From: Streptomyces sp. NK15101
Lineage (GTDB): Bacteria; Actinomycetota; Actinomycetes; Streptomycetales; Streptomycetaceae
Reading direction: 5' to 3'
DNA length: 47,060 nt
Assembly (NCBI RefSeq): GCF_020400725.1
Contig: NZ_JAINVG010000061.1
Span: forward strand, 1-47,060
Both the position numbers and the translations under genes were made by a program. This document shows, piece after piece, positions 24,100 through 32,270 of this stretch (the stretch's first letter is position 1; the number at the start of each line of letters is the position of its first letter). Under the pieces are notes generated by a model that worked only from the letters and a program-made list of their open reading frames with translations, did not search any database and was not told where the DNA came from.

Positions 24100-24695
24100 T
24101 GCTGGTCCTCCGTGGCCGCCGCCTGGGCGGCGGCCTTCTCCGCCGCCTTGCGGGCCGCGGCGACCTCCTTCGGCTCCTCCGCGCGCGGGTCGAGCGCGGG
24201 CGGCTCGGGGACCGTCCACATCCACTCACGGAGCTTGTCCCGCTCGTGGGTGAGCTCGTGGATGTCGGTCTCCGCGTACTCGAACTCGGGCGACCAGAAC
24301 AGCGCGTCGAAGGGGCAGACCTCGATGCAGATGCCGCAGTACATGCAGAGCGAGAAGTCGATGGCGAAGCGGTCGAGGACGTTCCGGCTGCGCTCGCGGC
24401 CGCCGGGGGCGGCGGGGGGCACCGTCTCCTTGTGGGAGTCGATGTAGATGCACCAGTCGGGGCACTCACGGGCGCAGAGCATGCAGACCGTGCAGTTCTC
24501 CTCGAACAGGCCGATGACCCCGCGGGTGCGGGGCGGCAGCTCGGGCTGCACGTCCGGGTACTGCGCGGTGACGGTCTTGCGCGTCATCGTGCGGAGCGTG
24601 ACGGCGAGGCCCTTGGCGAGGCCGGAGCCGGGGAACGAACGGGGCCGCCCGGAGGGTGTCGACGAGGGGCGGGGGTCGGGAGACGCGGTGGGCAT
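24096..24695 (-). CDS. nuoI: NADH-quinone oxidoreductase subunit I (2x[4Fe-4S])
   Basis: The 199-residue ferredoxin-like subunit has two CxxCxxCxxxCP motifs: Cys68/71/74/78 in CTVCMLCARECP and Cys117/120/123/127 in CMYCGICIEVCP. They ligate clusters N6a and N6b, which pass electrons from the peripheral arm to NuoB. The C-terminus adds an Ala/Glu/Lys-rich tail of about 35 residues. In a complex without NuoEFG, NuoI would be the natural docking point for reduced ferredoxin (inference). The ATG overlaps the nuoH stop (TAATG). Confidence 0.95.
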   Translation of the reverse strand: MPTASPDPRPSSTPSGRPRSFPGSGLAKGLAVTLRTMTRKTVTAQYPDVQPELPPRTRGVIGLFEENCTVCMLCARECPDWCIYIDSHKETVPPAAPGGRERSRNVLDRFAIDFSLCMYCGICIEVCPFDALFWSPEFEYAETDIHELTHERDKLREWMWTVPEPPALDPRAEEPKEVAAARKAAEKAAAQAAATEDQQ

Positions 24696-25663
24696 TACTG
24701 GATCGCCACCTTCACGATGCCGGTGAGCGCGATCTGCGCCAGGGCGAGCGGGACGAGCGTCGTCCAGGCCAGCTTCTGCAGCTGGTCCTCGCGGAGCCGC
24801 GGGTAGGAGACCCGCAGCCAGATCACGAGGAACGCGAGCACGGCCGTCTTGAGGAGGGTCCAGACCCAGCCGAGGCCGTCGGCGCCGAAGGGGCCGTGCC
24901 AGCCGCCGAGGAAGAGGACGGTGGTGAGACCGCAGAGGACGACGATGCCCGCGTACTCGGCGAGCAGGAAGAGCGCGAAGCGGAGGCCGGTGTACTCGGT
25001 GTACGCGCCGAAGATGATCTCCGAGTCGGCGACGGGCATGTCGAACGGCGGGCGCTGCAGCTCGGCGAGCCCGGCGGTGAAGAACACCAGCGCGCCGACG
25101 ATCTGCCAGGGCACCCACCACCACTCGAAGGCGTTCAGGACGCCCGGGAGCGAGACGGTGCCGGCCGCCATCGCGACGGACGCGGCGGCGAGCAGCATCG
25201 GCAGCTCGTACGCGAGGAGCTGGGCGGCCGTGCGCAGGCCGCCGAGCAGCGAGAACTTGTTCGCCGAGGCCCAGCCGGCCATCAGGCTGCCGAGGACGCC
25301 GACGCCCATGACGGCGAGCACGAAGAAGACTCCCGCGTCGACGACCTGGCCGACCGCGCCCTCGCCCGGGCCGATCGGGATCGCGAGGAGGACGAGGAGG
25401 TACGGGAGGAGGGCGACGGCCGGCGCGAGCTGGAAGATCCGCCGGTCCGCGTTCTCCGGGACCACGTCCTCCTTCTGCGCGAACTTCACGCCGTCGGCGA
25501 CGAGCTGGGCCCAGCCGTGGAAGCCGCCCGCGTACATGGGGCCGAGACGGCCCTGCATGTGGGCCATGACCTTGTGCTCGGTCTGCCCGACGACGAGCGG
25601 CAGCACGAGGAAGCACACGAAGACGACGATCAGCCGGAGGGCGACGTCGAGTACGTCGTTCAC
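24695..25663 (-). CDS. nuoH: NADH-quinone oxidoreductase subunit H
   Basis: The 322-residue membrane protein joins the quinone chamber to the proton channel. Conserved segments are EHKVMAHMQGRLGPMYAGGF, GVKFAQKEDVVPENADRRIF, GWASANKFSLLGGLRTAAQL and LAELQRPPFDMPVADSEIIF, with eight predicted spans. The GTG at 25661-25663 overlaps the nuoC stop (GTGA). It would normally contact NuoD and NuoB at the quinone site; NuoD is not encoded in this operon. Confidence 0.95.
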   Translation of the reverse strand: MNDVLDVALRLIVVFVCFLVLPLVVGQTEHKVMAHMQGRLGPMYAGGFHGWAQLVADGVKFAQKEDVVPENADRRIFQLAPAVALLPYLLVLLAIPIGPGEGAVGQVVDAGVFFVLAVMGVGVLGSLMAGWASANKFSLLGGLRTAAQLLAYELPMLLAAASVAMAAGTVSLPGVLNAFEWWWVPWQIVGALVFFTAGLAELQRPPFDMPVADSEIIFGAYTEYTGLRFALFLLAEYAGIVVLCGLTTVLFLGGWHGPFGADGLGWVWTLLKTAVLAFLVIWLRVSYPRLREDQLQKLAWTTLVPLALAQIALTGIVKVAIQ

Positions 25664-27156
25664 GCGGGATCGCCTCCGGCGGGGTCGTTGGGGGTGTCGG
25701 TGCCACGGTCCCGCCCGGCGGGCGGCTCGTGGGTGCGGTCTTCGTCCGCACCGGCGGCGCGGGCGCCTTCCGGCCCGGGGGCCGGGGTGGCGGCCGGGGC
25801 CTGGCCCTCGGGCTCGGAGGCCGGGGTGCTTGGCGCGGCCGGGGCCTCGGGTTCGGGGGCGGGGGCTTCCGGCTCCGGGGCAGGAGCGCCTTCCGCGGCG
25901 GGAGCCTCGGGCCCGGGGGCCGGGGCGGCCGCCGGAGCGGGGGCTTCCGGTCCGGGGGGCGGGGCGACCGGCGCGGCCGGGGCCTCGGGCTCGGGAGTCG
26001 GGGTTTCCGTTGCGGGGGCCGCGGACGGGGTTTCCGTTGCCGGGGTCGCGGACGGGGTTTCCGTTGCCGGGGTCGCGGCCGTGGGTGCCGGGGTCGCGGC
26101 CGTGGGCTCCTTGGGGGCCGGGGGCTGCGTCTCGTCGTCGAAGGCCGGGCGGGCGTGGTGCCACGGGGCGTCCGAGCTGCGGGTACGCGGAGCGGCGGCC
26201 GCCGCGCTGGGCGCGGGGCCGGTCGTGTCCGGGGCCGTCCGGCCGCCGGTCTCCGGCGCCGTCTGGCTCGCCGAGCCGTCCGCGGCCGAACGGGAGCGGC
26301 GCGGCGGGCGGGCCGCCGGGGCGTCCGGCGCGGCATCCGGTTCTGCCGCCGCAGCCGCCGCCTGGCTCGCGGAACCTTCGGCCGCCGAGCGGGAACGGCG
26401 GACCGGAGCGCCCGGCTCCGCGGCCGCCTGGCTCGCCGAGCCCTCCGACGCCGAGCGGGAGCGGCGGACCGGAGCGGCGGGCTCCGCCTGGCTCGCCGAG
26501 CCCTCCGTGGCCGTGCGGGTCCGGCGGACCGGGCGGTCGCCGGCCGCCGCGCGGGCGGGGCGGGCGGGGGCCGGCGGGAGCTGGCCCTTCAGGGGGCCCC
26601 ATTCATTGGGGTCCGGGACGCCCGGAGGAAGCATCTGGCGGCGCTTGGGGCCGCCGCCGTCGTGCGACTCGCCCGGCTCCTTCGCGCCCGGCCACGCCTT
26701 GGCGACCCGGGCCGCCAGGACGAAGTCCTTGCGCAGGGGATGGCCCTCGAAGTTCTCGGGGAGGAGGAGGGGGACGAGGTGCGGGTGGCCCTCGAAGGTC
26801 ACGCCGAACATCTCGTGCGTCTCGCGCTCGTGCCAGCCCGCGCCCGCGTACACCCCGATCGCCGTGGGGAGGGCGGGGGCCTCGTGCGGGACCGTCGTGC
26901 GCAGCAGGAGGCGCTTCGGAGCCCCCTCCCCCAGCGCCACCACGTGCGCGCAGACGCGGAAGCCCGTGCCCGGCTCGTCCACGGCGCTCAGCCAGTCGAA
27001 GTACGTGCAGCCGAGGGTGTCCCTGGCGGTCTCGAGCGCCGTGAGCCAGGCCGACGGCGGGACGTCGACCGTCAGCAGGTCGTACGCCCGCTCCGCCGTC
27101 GCCTCCTCGCCGAAGACCTCCGTCACGGCGTCGGGAAGGGAGTCGTAGCCGTTCAC
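25660..27156 (-). CDS. nuoC: NADH-quinone oxidoreductase subunit C with long repetitive C-terminal tail
   Basis: The 498-residue protein is more than twice the usual ~200. Residues 1-155 form the 30-kDa complex I domain, with GWHERETHEMFGVTFEGHP and ENFEGHPLRKDFV as signatures. Residues 200-498 are low complexity: four copies of (P)RRSRSAxEGSASQ at 209-224, 229-244, 251-266 and 284-299, then three 9-residue ATPATETPS repeats, then Pro/Ala/Glu-rich sequence. The tail is predicted disordered; its RRSRS motifs would suit Ser/Thr kinases. GTG 27154-27156 overlaps the nuoB stop. The reading frame stays open with coding-like third-position GC, so the tail is real. Confidence 0.9.
   Translation of the reverse strand: MNGYDSLPDAVTEVFGEEATAERAYDLLTVDVPPSAWLTALETARDTLGCTYFDWLSAVDEPGTGFRVCAHVVALGEGAPKRLLLRTTVPHEAPALPTAIGVYAGAGWHERETHEMFGVTFEGHPHLVPLLLPENFEGHPLRKDFVLAARVAKAWPGAKEPGESHDGGGPKRRQMLPPGVPDPNEWGPLKGQLPPAPARPARAAAGDRPVRRTRTATEGSASQAEPAAPVRRSRSASEGSASQAAAEPGAPVRRSRSAAEGSASQAAAAAAEPDAAPDAPAARPPRRSRSAADGSASQTAPETGGRTAPDTTGPAPSAAAAAPRTRSSDAPWHHARPAFDDETQPPAPKEPTAATPAPTAATPATETPSATPATETPSAAPATETPTPEPEAPAAPVAPPPGPEAPAPAAAPAPGPEAPAAEGAPAPEPEAPAPEPEAPAAPSTPASEPEGQAPAATPAPGPEGARAAGADEDRTHEPPAGRDRGTDTPNDPAGGDPA
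26000..26067 (-). repeat. 27-bp tandem repeat inside nuoC
   Basis: GGGGTTTCCGTTGC occurs at 26000-26013, 26027-26040 and 26054-26067, an exact 27-base period encoding nine residues per unit (ATPATETPS). The period is a multiple of three, so copy number can change without breaking the frame. Confidence 0.85.
26260..26532 (-). repeat. Four RRSRSAxEGSASQ-coding repeats inside nuoC
   Basis: Four 48-base units encode 16-residue repeats with spacers of 4, 6 and 17 residues. The DNA of the units is similar but not identical, so these are older than the neighbouring 27-bp array. Confidence 0.85.
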
Positions 27157-27716
27157 CGGGCGCCTCCCGGCGGCGGGACCAGGGGGCTCGTCAGCTGGGA
27201 GACCGTGGCGGCGGTCGCGTACCGCTCGGCCAGGCTCTCCCGGGCGATCTTCTCCTGGAGCTTGAGGATGCCCTGGAGCAGCGCTTCCGGGCGCGGCGGG
27301 CAGCCCGGCACGTAGACGTCCACCGGGATGATCTGGTCGACGCCCTTGGTGACGGAGTACGAGTCCCAGTACGGGCCGCCGCAGTTCGAGCAGGCGCCGA
27401 AGGAGATGACGTACTTCGGCTCCGGCATCTGCTCGTACAGGCGCTTCACCGCAGGCGCCATCTTGTCCGTCACCGTGCCCGAGACGATCATCAGGTCGGC
27501 CTGGCGCGGCCCCGGCGCGAAGGGGATCACGCCGAGCCGGATGAAGTCGTGCCGGGCCATGGACGCGGCGATGAACTCGATCGCGCAGCAGGCGAGGCCG
27601 AAGTTGAAGACCCACAGGCTGTAGCGGCGGCCCCAGTTCAGGACCACCTTCATCGGCTCGGGGGCCAGGCGGGCGAGCGGCCCCAGCTTGGGAGCGGGCA
27701 GGGGTGTTACGTCCAT
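27153..27716 (-). CDS. nuoB: NADH-quinone oxidoreductase subunit B
   Basis: The 187-residue protein has the four cysteines for terminal cluster N2: Cys43 and Cys44 in FGLACCAIEF, Cys109 in SFGACSNCGGPYWDSYSVTK, and Cys139 in VYVPGCPPRPEAL. N2 reduces quinone at the NuoB/NuoD interface in complete complex I. The ATG (27714-27716) overlaps the end of nuoA by ten bases; the stop overlaps the nuoC start (GTGA). Confidence 0.96.
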   Translation of the reverse strand: MDVTPLPAPKLGPLARLAPEPMKVVLNWGRRYSLWVFNFGLACCAIEFIAASMARHDFIRLGVIPFAPGPRQADLMIVSGTVTDKMAPAVKRLYEQMPEPKYVISFGACSNCGGPYWDSYSVTKGVDQIIPVDVYVPGCPPRPEALLQGILKLQEKIARESLAERYATAATVSQLTSPLVPPPGGAR

Positions 27717-28108
27717 GCCAGGACGCCCTTCTTGTACGCGTAGAGCAGCCCCACGGCCAGGAAGCCGAGGAAGACGAACATCTCGACCAGGGTCGTGGCG
27801 CCGTATCCGGGCGCGGCGAAGACCGTCGCCCAGGGGAAGAGGAAGATCGAGTCGACGGCGAAGATGACGTAGAGGAAGGCGTACACGTAGTAGCGGACCT
27901 GGGTGTGGGCCCAGCCCTCCCCGACGGGGTCGACACCGCACTCGTAGGTGAGGAGCTTCTCGGGCGTCGGCACGACGGGCCTGAGCAGCCGGTTGGCCGA
28001 GAAGGCCACGGCCACGAAGAGCACGCCGACGACGGCGAGCACGCCGACGACGGAGTACGTCTGGAAGTAGTCCGCCGCGTCGGCCGCGACAACGGTCGGT
28101 TCCCGCAC
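27707..28108 (-). CDS. nuoA: NADH-quinone oxidoreductase subunit A
   Basis: The 133-residue, three-span subunit has the conserved LTYECGVDPVGEGWAHTQVR loop, the hallmark of NuoA with its switching cysteine, then YYVYAFLYVIFAVDSIFLFP. I start at GTG 28106-28108 because GAGGGG stands six bases before it; an in-frame ATG at 28135 lacks a ribosome binding site but cannot be excluded. It is the first gene of the operon nuoABCHIJKLMN; no nuoD, E, F or G follows. Confidence 0.93.
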   Translation of the reverse strand: MREPTVVAADAADYFQTYSVVGVLAVVGVLFVAVAFSANRLLRPVVPTPEKLLTYECGVDPVGEGWAHTQVRYYVYAFLYVIFAVDSIFLFPWATVFAAPGYGATTLVEMFVFLGFLAVGLLYAYKKGVLAWT

Positions 28109-28190
28109 GTCCGCCCCTCGGTCTCGGTGTCTCATGAGTCACTTCTGTACGGACGCGAGTCTAGGCCCTGCTAAAGGGACCGTAAGCAGG

Positions 28191-28281
28191 CGCGGGTGCC
28201 TTCGTGGGTGCCCCACCGGTAGCTTCGCGGTTGCCTCGTCAGTAGCTTCTCCGGTGTCCCGCGGGTGGCTTCGGGGGTGCC
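28191..28281. repeat. Four degenerate 22-24 bp tandem repeats upstream of nuoA
   Basis: Units at 28191-28212, 28213-28235, 28236-28259 and 28260-28281 share the pattern (C)GGGT/GGTA-GCTTC-N5-GTGCC. The first and last differ at only three positions. They lie between the divergent nuoA and histidine kinase genes, 80-170 bases upstream of nuoA, so they may be a binding-site array. The rest of 28109-28363 contains no gene. Confidence 0.5.
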
Positions 28282-28363
28282 TCCGCCAGTGGGGATATCC
28301 CCCCTTCCGCTCACCCACCTCCCCCATGGCGTCGCACCGTCCCCGACCGGCAGGCTGGGGACC

Positions 28364-29545
28364 ATGAGCGCCGATCTTGATTCAGCCGAGTCCTCGGGGG
28401 CCGTCGAAGCCCCTCGTCCGCCGCTGCGGCTCGCCTACGGGAAGGAGACCTGGAAGGAGATCTCCTTCCTCCTCTCCAACCTCTTCACGGCACTGGCCGG
28501 TTTCGTCTACGCGGTCGTGACCGTCGCGGTCGGCGTGGGTCTCTCCGTCACCGTGATCGGGCTGCCGCTGCTCGCCCTCGGCCTCGGCGGCGCCCGCCTC
28601 ATCGGCCGGTCGGAACGGGCGCGGGCCCGCGCACTGCTCGGCGTGAAGATCGCCGAGCCCTCGCCGCTGCCCCGGCCCCGCGGCTTCTTCGGCTGGCTGT
28701 GGGCCTCGCTGAAGGACCCGGTGGCCTGGCGGACCCAGCTGTACGGGCTGATCCGGCTGCCCTGGGGGATCGTGACGTTCACCGTCGCGCTGGTCTCGCT
28801 CTTCGTCCTCTGGCCCGTCCTGCCCTTCCTGGCCCGCGGCCTGGCCCACGGCGACCGGGGCATGGTCCGGGGGCTGCTCTCGCCCTCAGACGAGCTGGAG
28901 CGGCGGATCGCCGAGCTGGAGTCGGACCGGGGCGTCGTCGTCGACACCGCCGCCGCCGACCTGCGGCGCATCGAGCGCGACCTGCACGACGGCGCGCAGG
29001 CCCGGCTCGTGGCGCTCGCGATGGGGCTCGGCCTCGCGAAGGAGAAGCTGCTCGAAGACCCGGAGGCCGCGGCGGCGATGGTCGACGAGGCGCACGGCGA
29101 GGTGAAGCTCGCCCTCCAGGAGCTGCGGGACCTCGCCCGGGGCATCCACCCGGCGGTCCTCACCGACCGGGGACTGGGCGCCGCGCTCTCCTCCGTCTCC
29201 GCGCGCTGCACGGTGCCGGTGAAGGTGAACGTGGACCTGGCCGACCGGCCGGCCGAGGCGATCGAGGGCATCGCGTACTTCACGGTGTCCGAGCTGCTCC
29301 AGAACGTCTCCAAGCACGCGCGCGCCCGGTCCGCCTCCGTGGACGTCTGGCGGGCCGGGGACCGGCTGCTGCTCCAGGTGCGCGACGACGGGACCGGCGG
29401 GGCCCGCCTCGACGGCGGTACGGGGCTCGCCGGGCTCGCGGAGCGGCTCGGCGCGGTCGACGGGCTGCTCGTCCTCGACTCCCCCGAGGGCGGCCCGACG
29501 ACGGTCACGGCGGAGCTGCCGTGGCGCTCCCGGCCGGGGGCGTGA
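28364..29545 (+). CDS. Sensor histidine kinase (NarL-type system, copy 1)
   Basis: The 393-residue protein has an N-terminal membrane sensor region with four hydrophobic spans (about 40-75 and 130-160), then a HisKA_3 domain with the phosphoacceptor His208 in ERDLHDGAQARL, and a HATPase domain with the N box LLQNVSKHARA and the G box DDGTGGARLDGGTGLAGL. This is the short-sensor family whose partners are NarL/FixJ regulators. It is divergent from nuoA and followed by a paralogue. The ATG at 28364 is chosen because the preceding coding capacity has no family similarity. Confidence 0.9.
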   Translation: MSADLDSAESSGAVEAPRPPLRLAYGKETWKEISFLLSNLFTALAGFVYAVVTVAVGVGLSVTVIGLPLLALGLGGARLIGRSERARARALLGVKIAEPSPLPRPRGFFGWLWASLKDPVAWRTQLYGLIRLPWGIVTFTVALVSLFVLWPVLPFLARGLAHGDRGMVRGLLSPSDELERRIAELESDRGVVVDTAAADLRRIERDLHDGAQARLVALAMGLGLAKEKLLEDPEAAAAMVDEAHGEVKLALQELRDLARGIHPAVLTDRGLGAALSSVSARCTVPVKVNVDLADRPAEAIEGIAYFTVSELLQNVSKHARARSASVDVWRAGDRLLLQVRDDGTGGARLDGGTGLAGLAERLGAVDGLLVLDSPEGGPTTVTAELPWRSRPGA

Positions 29546-29747
29546 GCCGCCCCGCGGCGCCCGGGTTCCGGTAGCTCCCGGGTAGGGAAAACCCCCGCCC
29601 GCAGACGCCCACCCGCCTCATGGTCCGGCGGGGCGCGGGACGGAACCCTGGAACGCGTACCGCCCGCCCCTCCGAAGCAGGACCGCCGGGCAGGGCCTCC
29701 GAGCAGGACCCCCGAGCAGAGCTTCCGAGCAGAGAAGGAACACCGCG

Positions 29748-31034
29748 ATGGCCTCCCACCCGCTCCCCGCCGCGATCCGCGCGCCGTTCGAGGCCCGCAC
29801 CTGGCGCGCCTTCGGCTACGTGCTGATCGGCCTGCCGCTGAGCATCTGCTGGTTCGCGCTCTCCATCGCCTTCGCCTCGGCCGGCGCGGGGCTGCTCATC
29901 ACCTTCCTCGGCGTGCCGGTCCTGGCCGGGACGCTCGCGATGTGCCGGGGCTTCGGCGCGGTCGAGCGGGCCCGGGCGCGCGGGCTGCTCGGCCTCGACG
30001 TGGCGGCGCCGGAGCCGGTGCGCGGGCGGACCGGCGGGGCGTTCTCGTGGATGGGGGCCATGCTGAAGAGCGGCGCGTCGTGGCGGCACCTGCTGTACGC
30101 GGTCCTGCACATGCCGTGGGCGGTGTTCTCCTTCTCGGTCACGGTGACGCTGTGGGCCTGGGGCTGGAGCCTCTTCACGTATCCGCTGTGGCAGTGGGTC
30201 TTCCCCACGTGGGTGGGGCAGGACGGGATCCAGCTGTACGGCGACCGGACCCACGCCCTCTACCTCGACGCGCCCTTCGAACTGGCCGTGACCAGCCTGA
30301 TCGGGCTCGTGTTCGTCCTCGTCGGGCCGTGGGTGCTGCGCGGGCTCGTCTCCGTCGACCGGCTCCTCGTCTCCGGGCTCCTCGGCCCGTCCCGGCTGGC
30401 CTCGCGCGTCACGGAGCTGGAGTCGGACCGGGGCGTCGTCGTCGACACCGCCGCCGCCGACCTGCGGCGCATCGAGCGCGACCTGCACGACGGCGCGCAG
30501 GCCCGGCTCGCCGCGCTGGCCATGGACCTGGGGCTCGCCAAGGAGAAGCTGGCGCGGGACCCGCAGGCGGCGGCGGTGCTCGTCGACGAGGCGCACGGCG
30601 AGGTGAAGCTCGCCCTCCAGGAGCTGCGGGACCTCGCCCGGGGCATCCACCCTGCGGTCCTCACCGACCGGGGGCTCGACGCGGCGCTGTCCGCGGTCGC
30701 CTCCCGGTGCGCGGTCCCCGTCTCCGTGGACGTGGACCTGCCGGGACGGCCTGCGCCGGCGATCGAGGGCATCGCGTACTTCACCGTCTCCGAGCTCCTC
30801 CAGAACGTCTCCCGGCACTCGGGGGCGCGGCGGGCGTGGGTGGACGTGTGGCGCACGGAGGACCGGCTGATGCTGCAGGTGCGGGACGACGGGGAGGGCG
30901 GCGCGCGCGTGGAGGCCGGCGCGGGGCTCGCGGGGCTGTCGGAGCGGGTGGGGGCGGTGGACGGGGTGCTGGCGGTGGACTCGCCGGCCGGCGGCCCGAC
31001 GACGGTGACGGCCGAACTGCCCTGGCGGCCGTAG
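29748..31034 (+). CDS. Sensor histidine kinase (NarL-type system, copy 2)
   Basis: The 428-residue paralogue of the preceding kinase has the same layout: four spans in the first 200 residues with a loop of about 30 residues (VGQDGIQLYGDRTHALYLDA) that may face outward, His248 in ERDLHDGAQARL, and a HATPase domain with LLQNVSRHSGA and DDGEGGARV. Its catalytic-core DNA contains a 97-base stretch identical to copy 1, although sensor regions differ strongly, so the core was recently duplicated or converted. AAGGAA precedes the ATG. Short imperfect CCGAGCAG repeats lie just upstream (29670-29735). Confidence 0.9.
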   Translation: MASHPLPAAIRAPFEARTWRAFGYVLIGLPLSICWFALSIAFASAGAGLLITFLGVPVLAGTLAMCRGFGAVERARARGLLGLDVAAPEPVRGRTGGAFSWMGAMLKSGASWRHLLYAVLHMPWAVFSFSVTVTLWAWGWSLFTYPLWQWVFPTWVGQDGIQLYGDRTHALYLDAPFELAVTSLIGLVFVLVGPWVLRGLVSVDRLLVSGLLGPSRLASRVTELESDRGVVVDTAAADLRRIERDLHDGAQARLAALAMDLGLAKEKLARDPQAAAVLVDEAHGEVKLALQELRDLARGIHPAVLTDRGLDAALSAVASRCAVPVSVDVDLPGRPAPAIEGIAYFTVSELLQNVSRHSGARRAWVDVWRTEDRLMLQVRDDGEGGARVEAGAGLAGLSERVGAVDGVLAVDSPAGGPTTVTAELPWRP

Positions 31035-31038
31035 CCCG

Positions 31039-31260
31039 GGCGGGGTCCGCGCCCCCGTTCCGCCGGGGCGGCGCCCACCCCGCACCCCCGTCGTGGGCGG
31101 TCCTTCGCCGGGGCGGTGCCCACCCCCGCCCCTCGCGCCCCCGTTGTGGGCGGTCGTTCCGCTGGGGCGGAACGGGTGGGCACACGGGTGGGGGCGGGGG
31201 CATCGCCCAGCAGGGCGCGGCGCACGCACGGGCGGGGGCACCGCTCCGCCGGGTGCGACG
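31039..31260. repeat. Dispersed palindromic element, second copy cluster
   Basis: Downstream of the second kinase, CCCCCGTTGTGGGCGGTCGT (from 31138) and GTTCCGC-TGG-GGCGGAAC form a stem, with CACACGGG closing it. A related unit (CGTCGTGGGCGGTCCTTCGC) lies before it at about 31089. The same motifs occur at 15974-16090. The 31035-31351 gap has no credible gene; the element may terminate the kinase transcript. Confidence 0.65.
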
Positions 31261-31351
31261 CCCGCACGGGCGGGAGCGCGGGCGGGGCCGGGGACACCCC
31301 CGTACGGGCCGGGCGCGGGTCGTGGGGATGCCATGCTGAAGGTCTCATCGG

Positions 31352-32065
31352 ATGACCGGAGCATGGGGGCTGCAGGGCGTGAGCGTGCGAGAAGTGACGG
31401 GGCGGGTACGGGTGGTCATCGCCGAGGATTCCGTCCTGCTCAGGGAGGGACTGACCCGGCTCCTGACGGATCTGGGGCACGAGGTCGTCGCCGGGGTGGG
31501 GGACGGCGAGGCGTTGGTGAAGACGGTGGCGGGACTCGCGGACGAGGGCGCGCTGCCGGACGTGGTGGTGGCGGACGTGCGGATGCCCCCGACGCACACC
31601 GACGAGGGCGTGCGGGCGGCGGTGCGGCTGCGCAAGGAATATCCGGGGCTGGGGGTCCTGGTGCTGTCGCAGTACGTGGAGGAGCAGTACGCCACCGAAC
31701 TTCTGGCCGGTTCCAGCCGGGGCGTGGGGTATCTCCTGAAGGACCGGGTCGCGGAGGTCCGGGAATTCGTGGACGCCGTCGTCCGGGTGGCCGGCGGCGG
31801 TACGGCGCTGGACCCCGAGGTCGTGCAGCAGCTGCTGGGCCGGAGCCGTCAGCAGGACGTGCTGGCGAACCTGACCCCGCGCGAGCGGGAGGTCCTCGGT
31901 CTGATGGCGGAGGGCCGGACGAACTCGGCGATCGCGAAGGCGCTGGTCGTCAGCGACGGCGCGGTGGAGAAGCACATCAGCAATATCTTTCTGAAGCTGG
32001 GCCTCTCCCCGAGTGACGGTGATCACCGCCGGGTACTCGCGGTGTTGACGTACCTGAAGTCCTGA
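31352..32065 (+). CDS. NarL/FixJ-type response regulator
   Basis: The 237-residue protein has a receiver domain with the acidic pair in VVIAEDSVLL (Glu25/Asp26), the phosphoacceptor Asp75 in VVVADVRMPP, and Lys in YLLKDRV, then a LuxR-type helix-turn-helix with NLTPREREVLGLMAEGRTNS and VEKHISNIFLKLGL. It is the likely single partner of both upstream kinases. GAAGG stands nine bases before ATG 31352, but GTG codons at 31379, 31394 or 31406 are possible starts since homology begins at RVRVVIAED. Targets may include the adjacent nuo and kor operons (inference). Confidence 0.9.
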   Translation: MTGAWGLQGVSVREVTGRVRVVIAEDSVLLREGLTRLLTDLGHEVVAGVGDGEALVKTVAGLADEGALPDVVVADVRMPPTHTDEGVRAAVRLRKEYPGLGVLVLSQYVEEQYATELLAGSSRGVGYLLKDRVAEVREFVDAVVRVAGGGTALDPEVVQQLLGRSRQQDVLANLTPREREVLGLMAEGRTNSAIAKALVVSDGAVEKHISNIFLKLGLSPSDGDHRRVLAVLTYLKS

Positions 32066-32270
32066 TTACCTGACGCCCCGTCAGATAACCTGGTCCCTGG
32101 CCCCAGGTCCAAAGAATGAGGCGGAATCCGACCTTCCGGAACCTCCGGGCAGCGACAGAAACTGACAATTCAAGACAAGAGGGCATCTCAAAAAGAGGTT
32201 CACGATGCGAGAAGTCCCGGGAAGGGCCCCCTTACCGTCGTAGGGTGGGCCTCGGGACGGAAGGTGATCT
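32066..32270 (+). other. Gene-free region upstream of korA, with inverted repeats
   Basis: No coding sequence is visible. CTGACG-CCC-CGTCAG (32070-32084) and ACCTGG/CCAGGT (32088-32108) are short inverted repeats directly after the response regulator stop and may form a weak terminator. The stretch 32150-32205 is unusually AT-rich for this genome and is a plausible promoter zone for korA. Confidence 0.4.

Noticed and set aside
25660..27150. Possible CRISPR-like array in nuoC
   Set aside because: Repeats are coding, multiples of three, with no uniform spacers and no cas genes nearby.
19617..27716. Hidden nuoD within the nuo operon
   Set aside because: All neighbouring nuo genes overlap or abut, and no frame shows the NuoD 49-kDa motifs.
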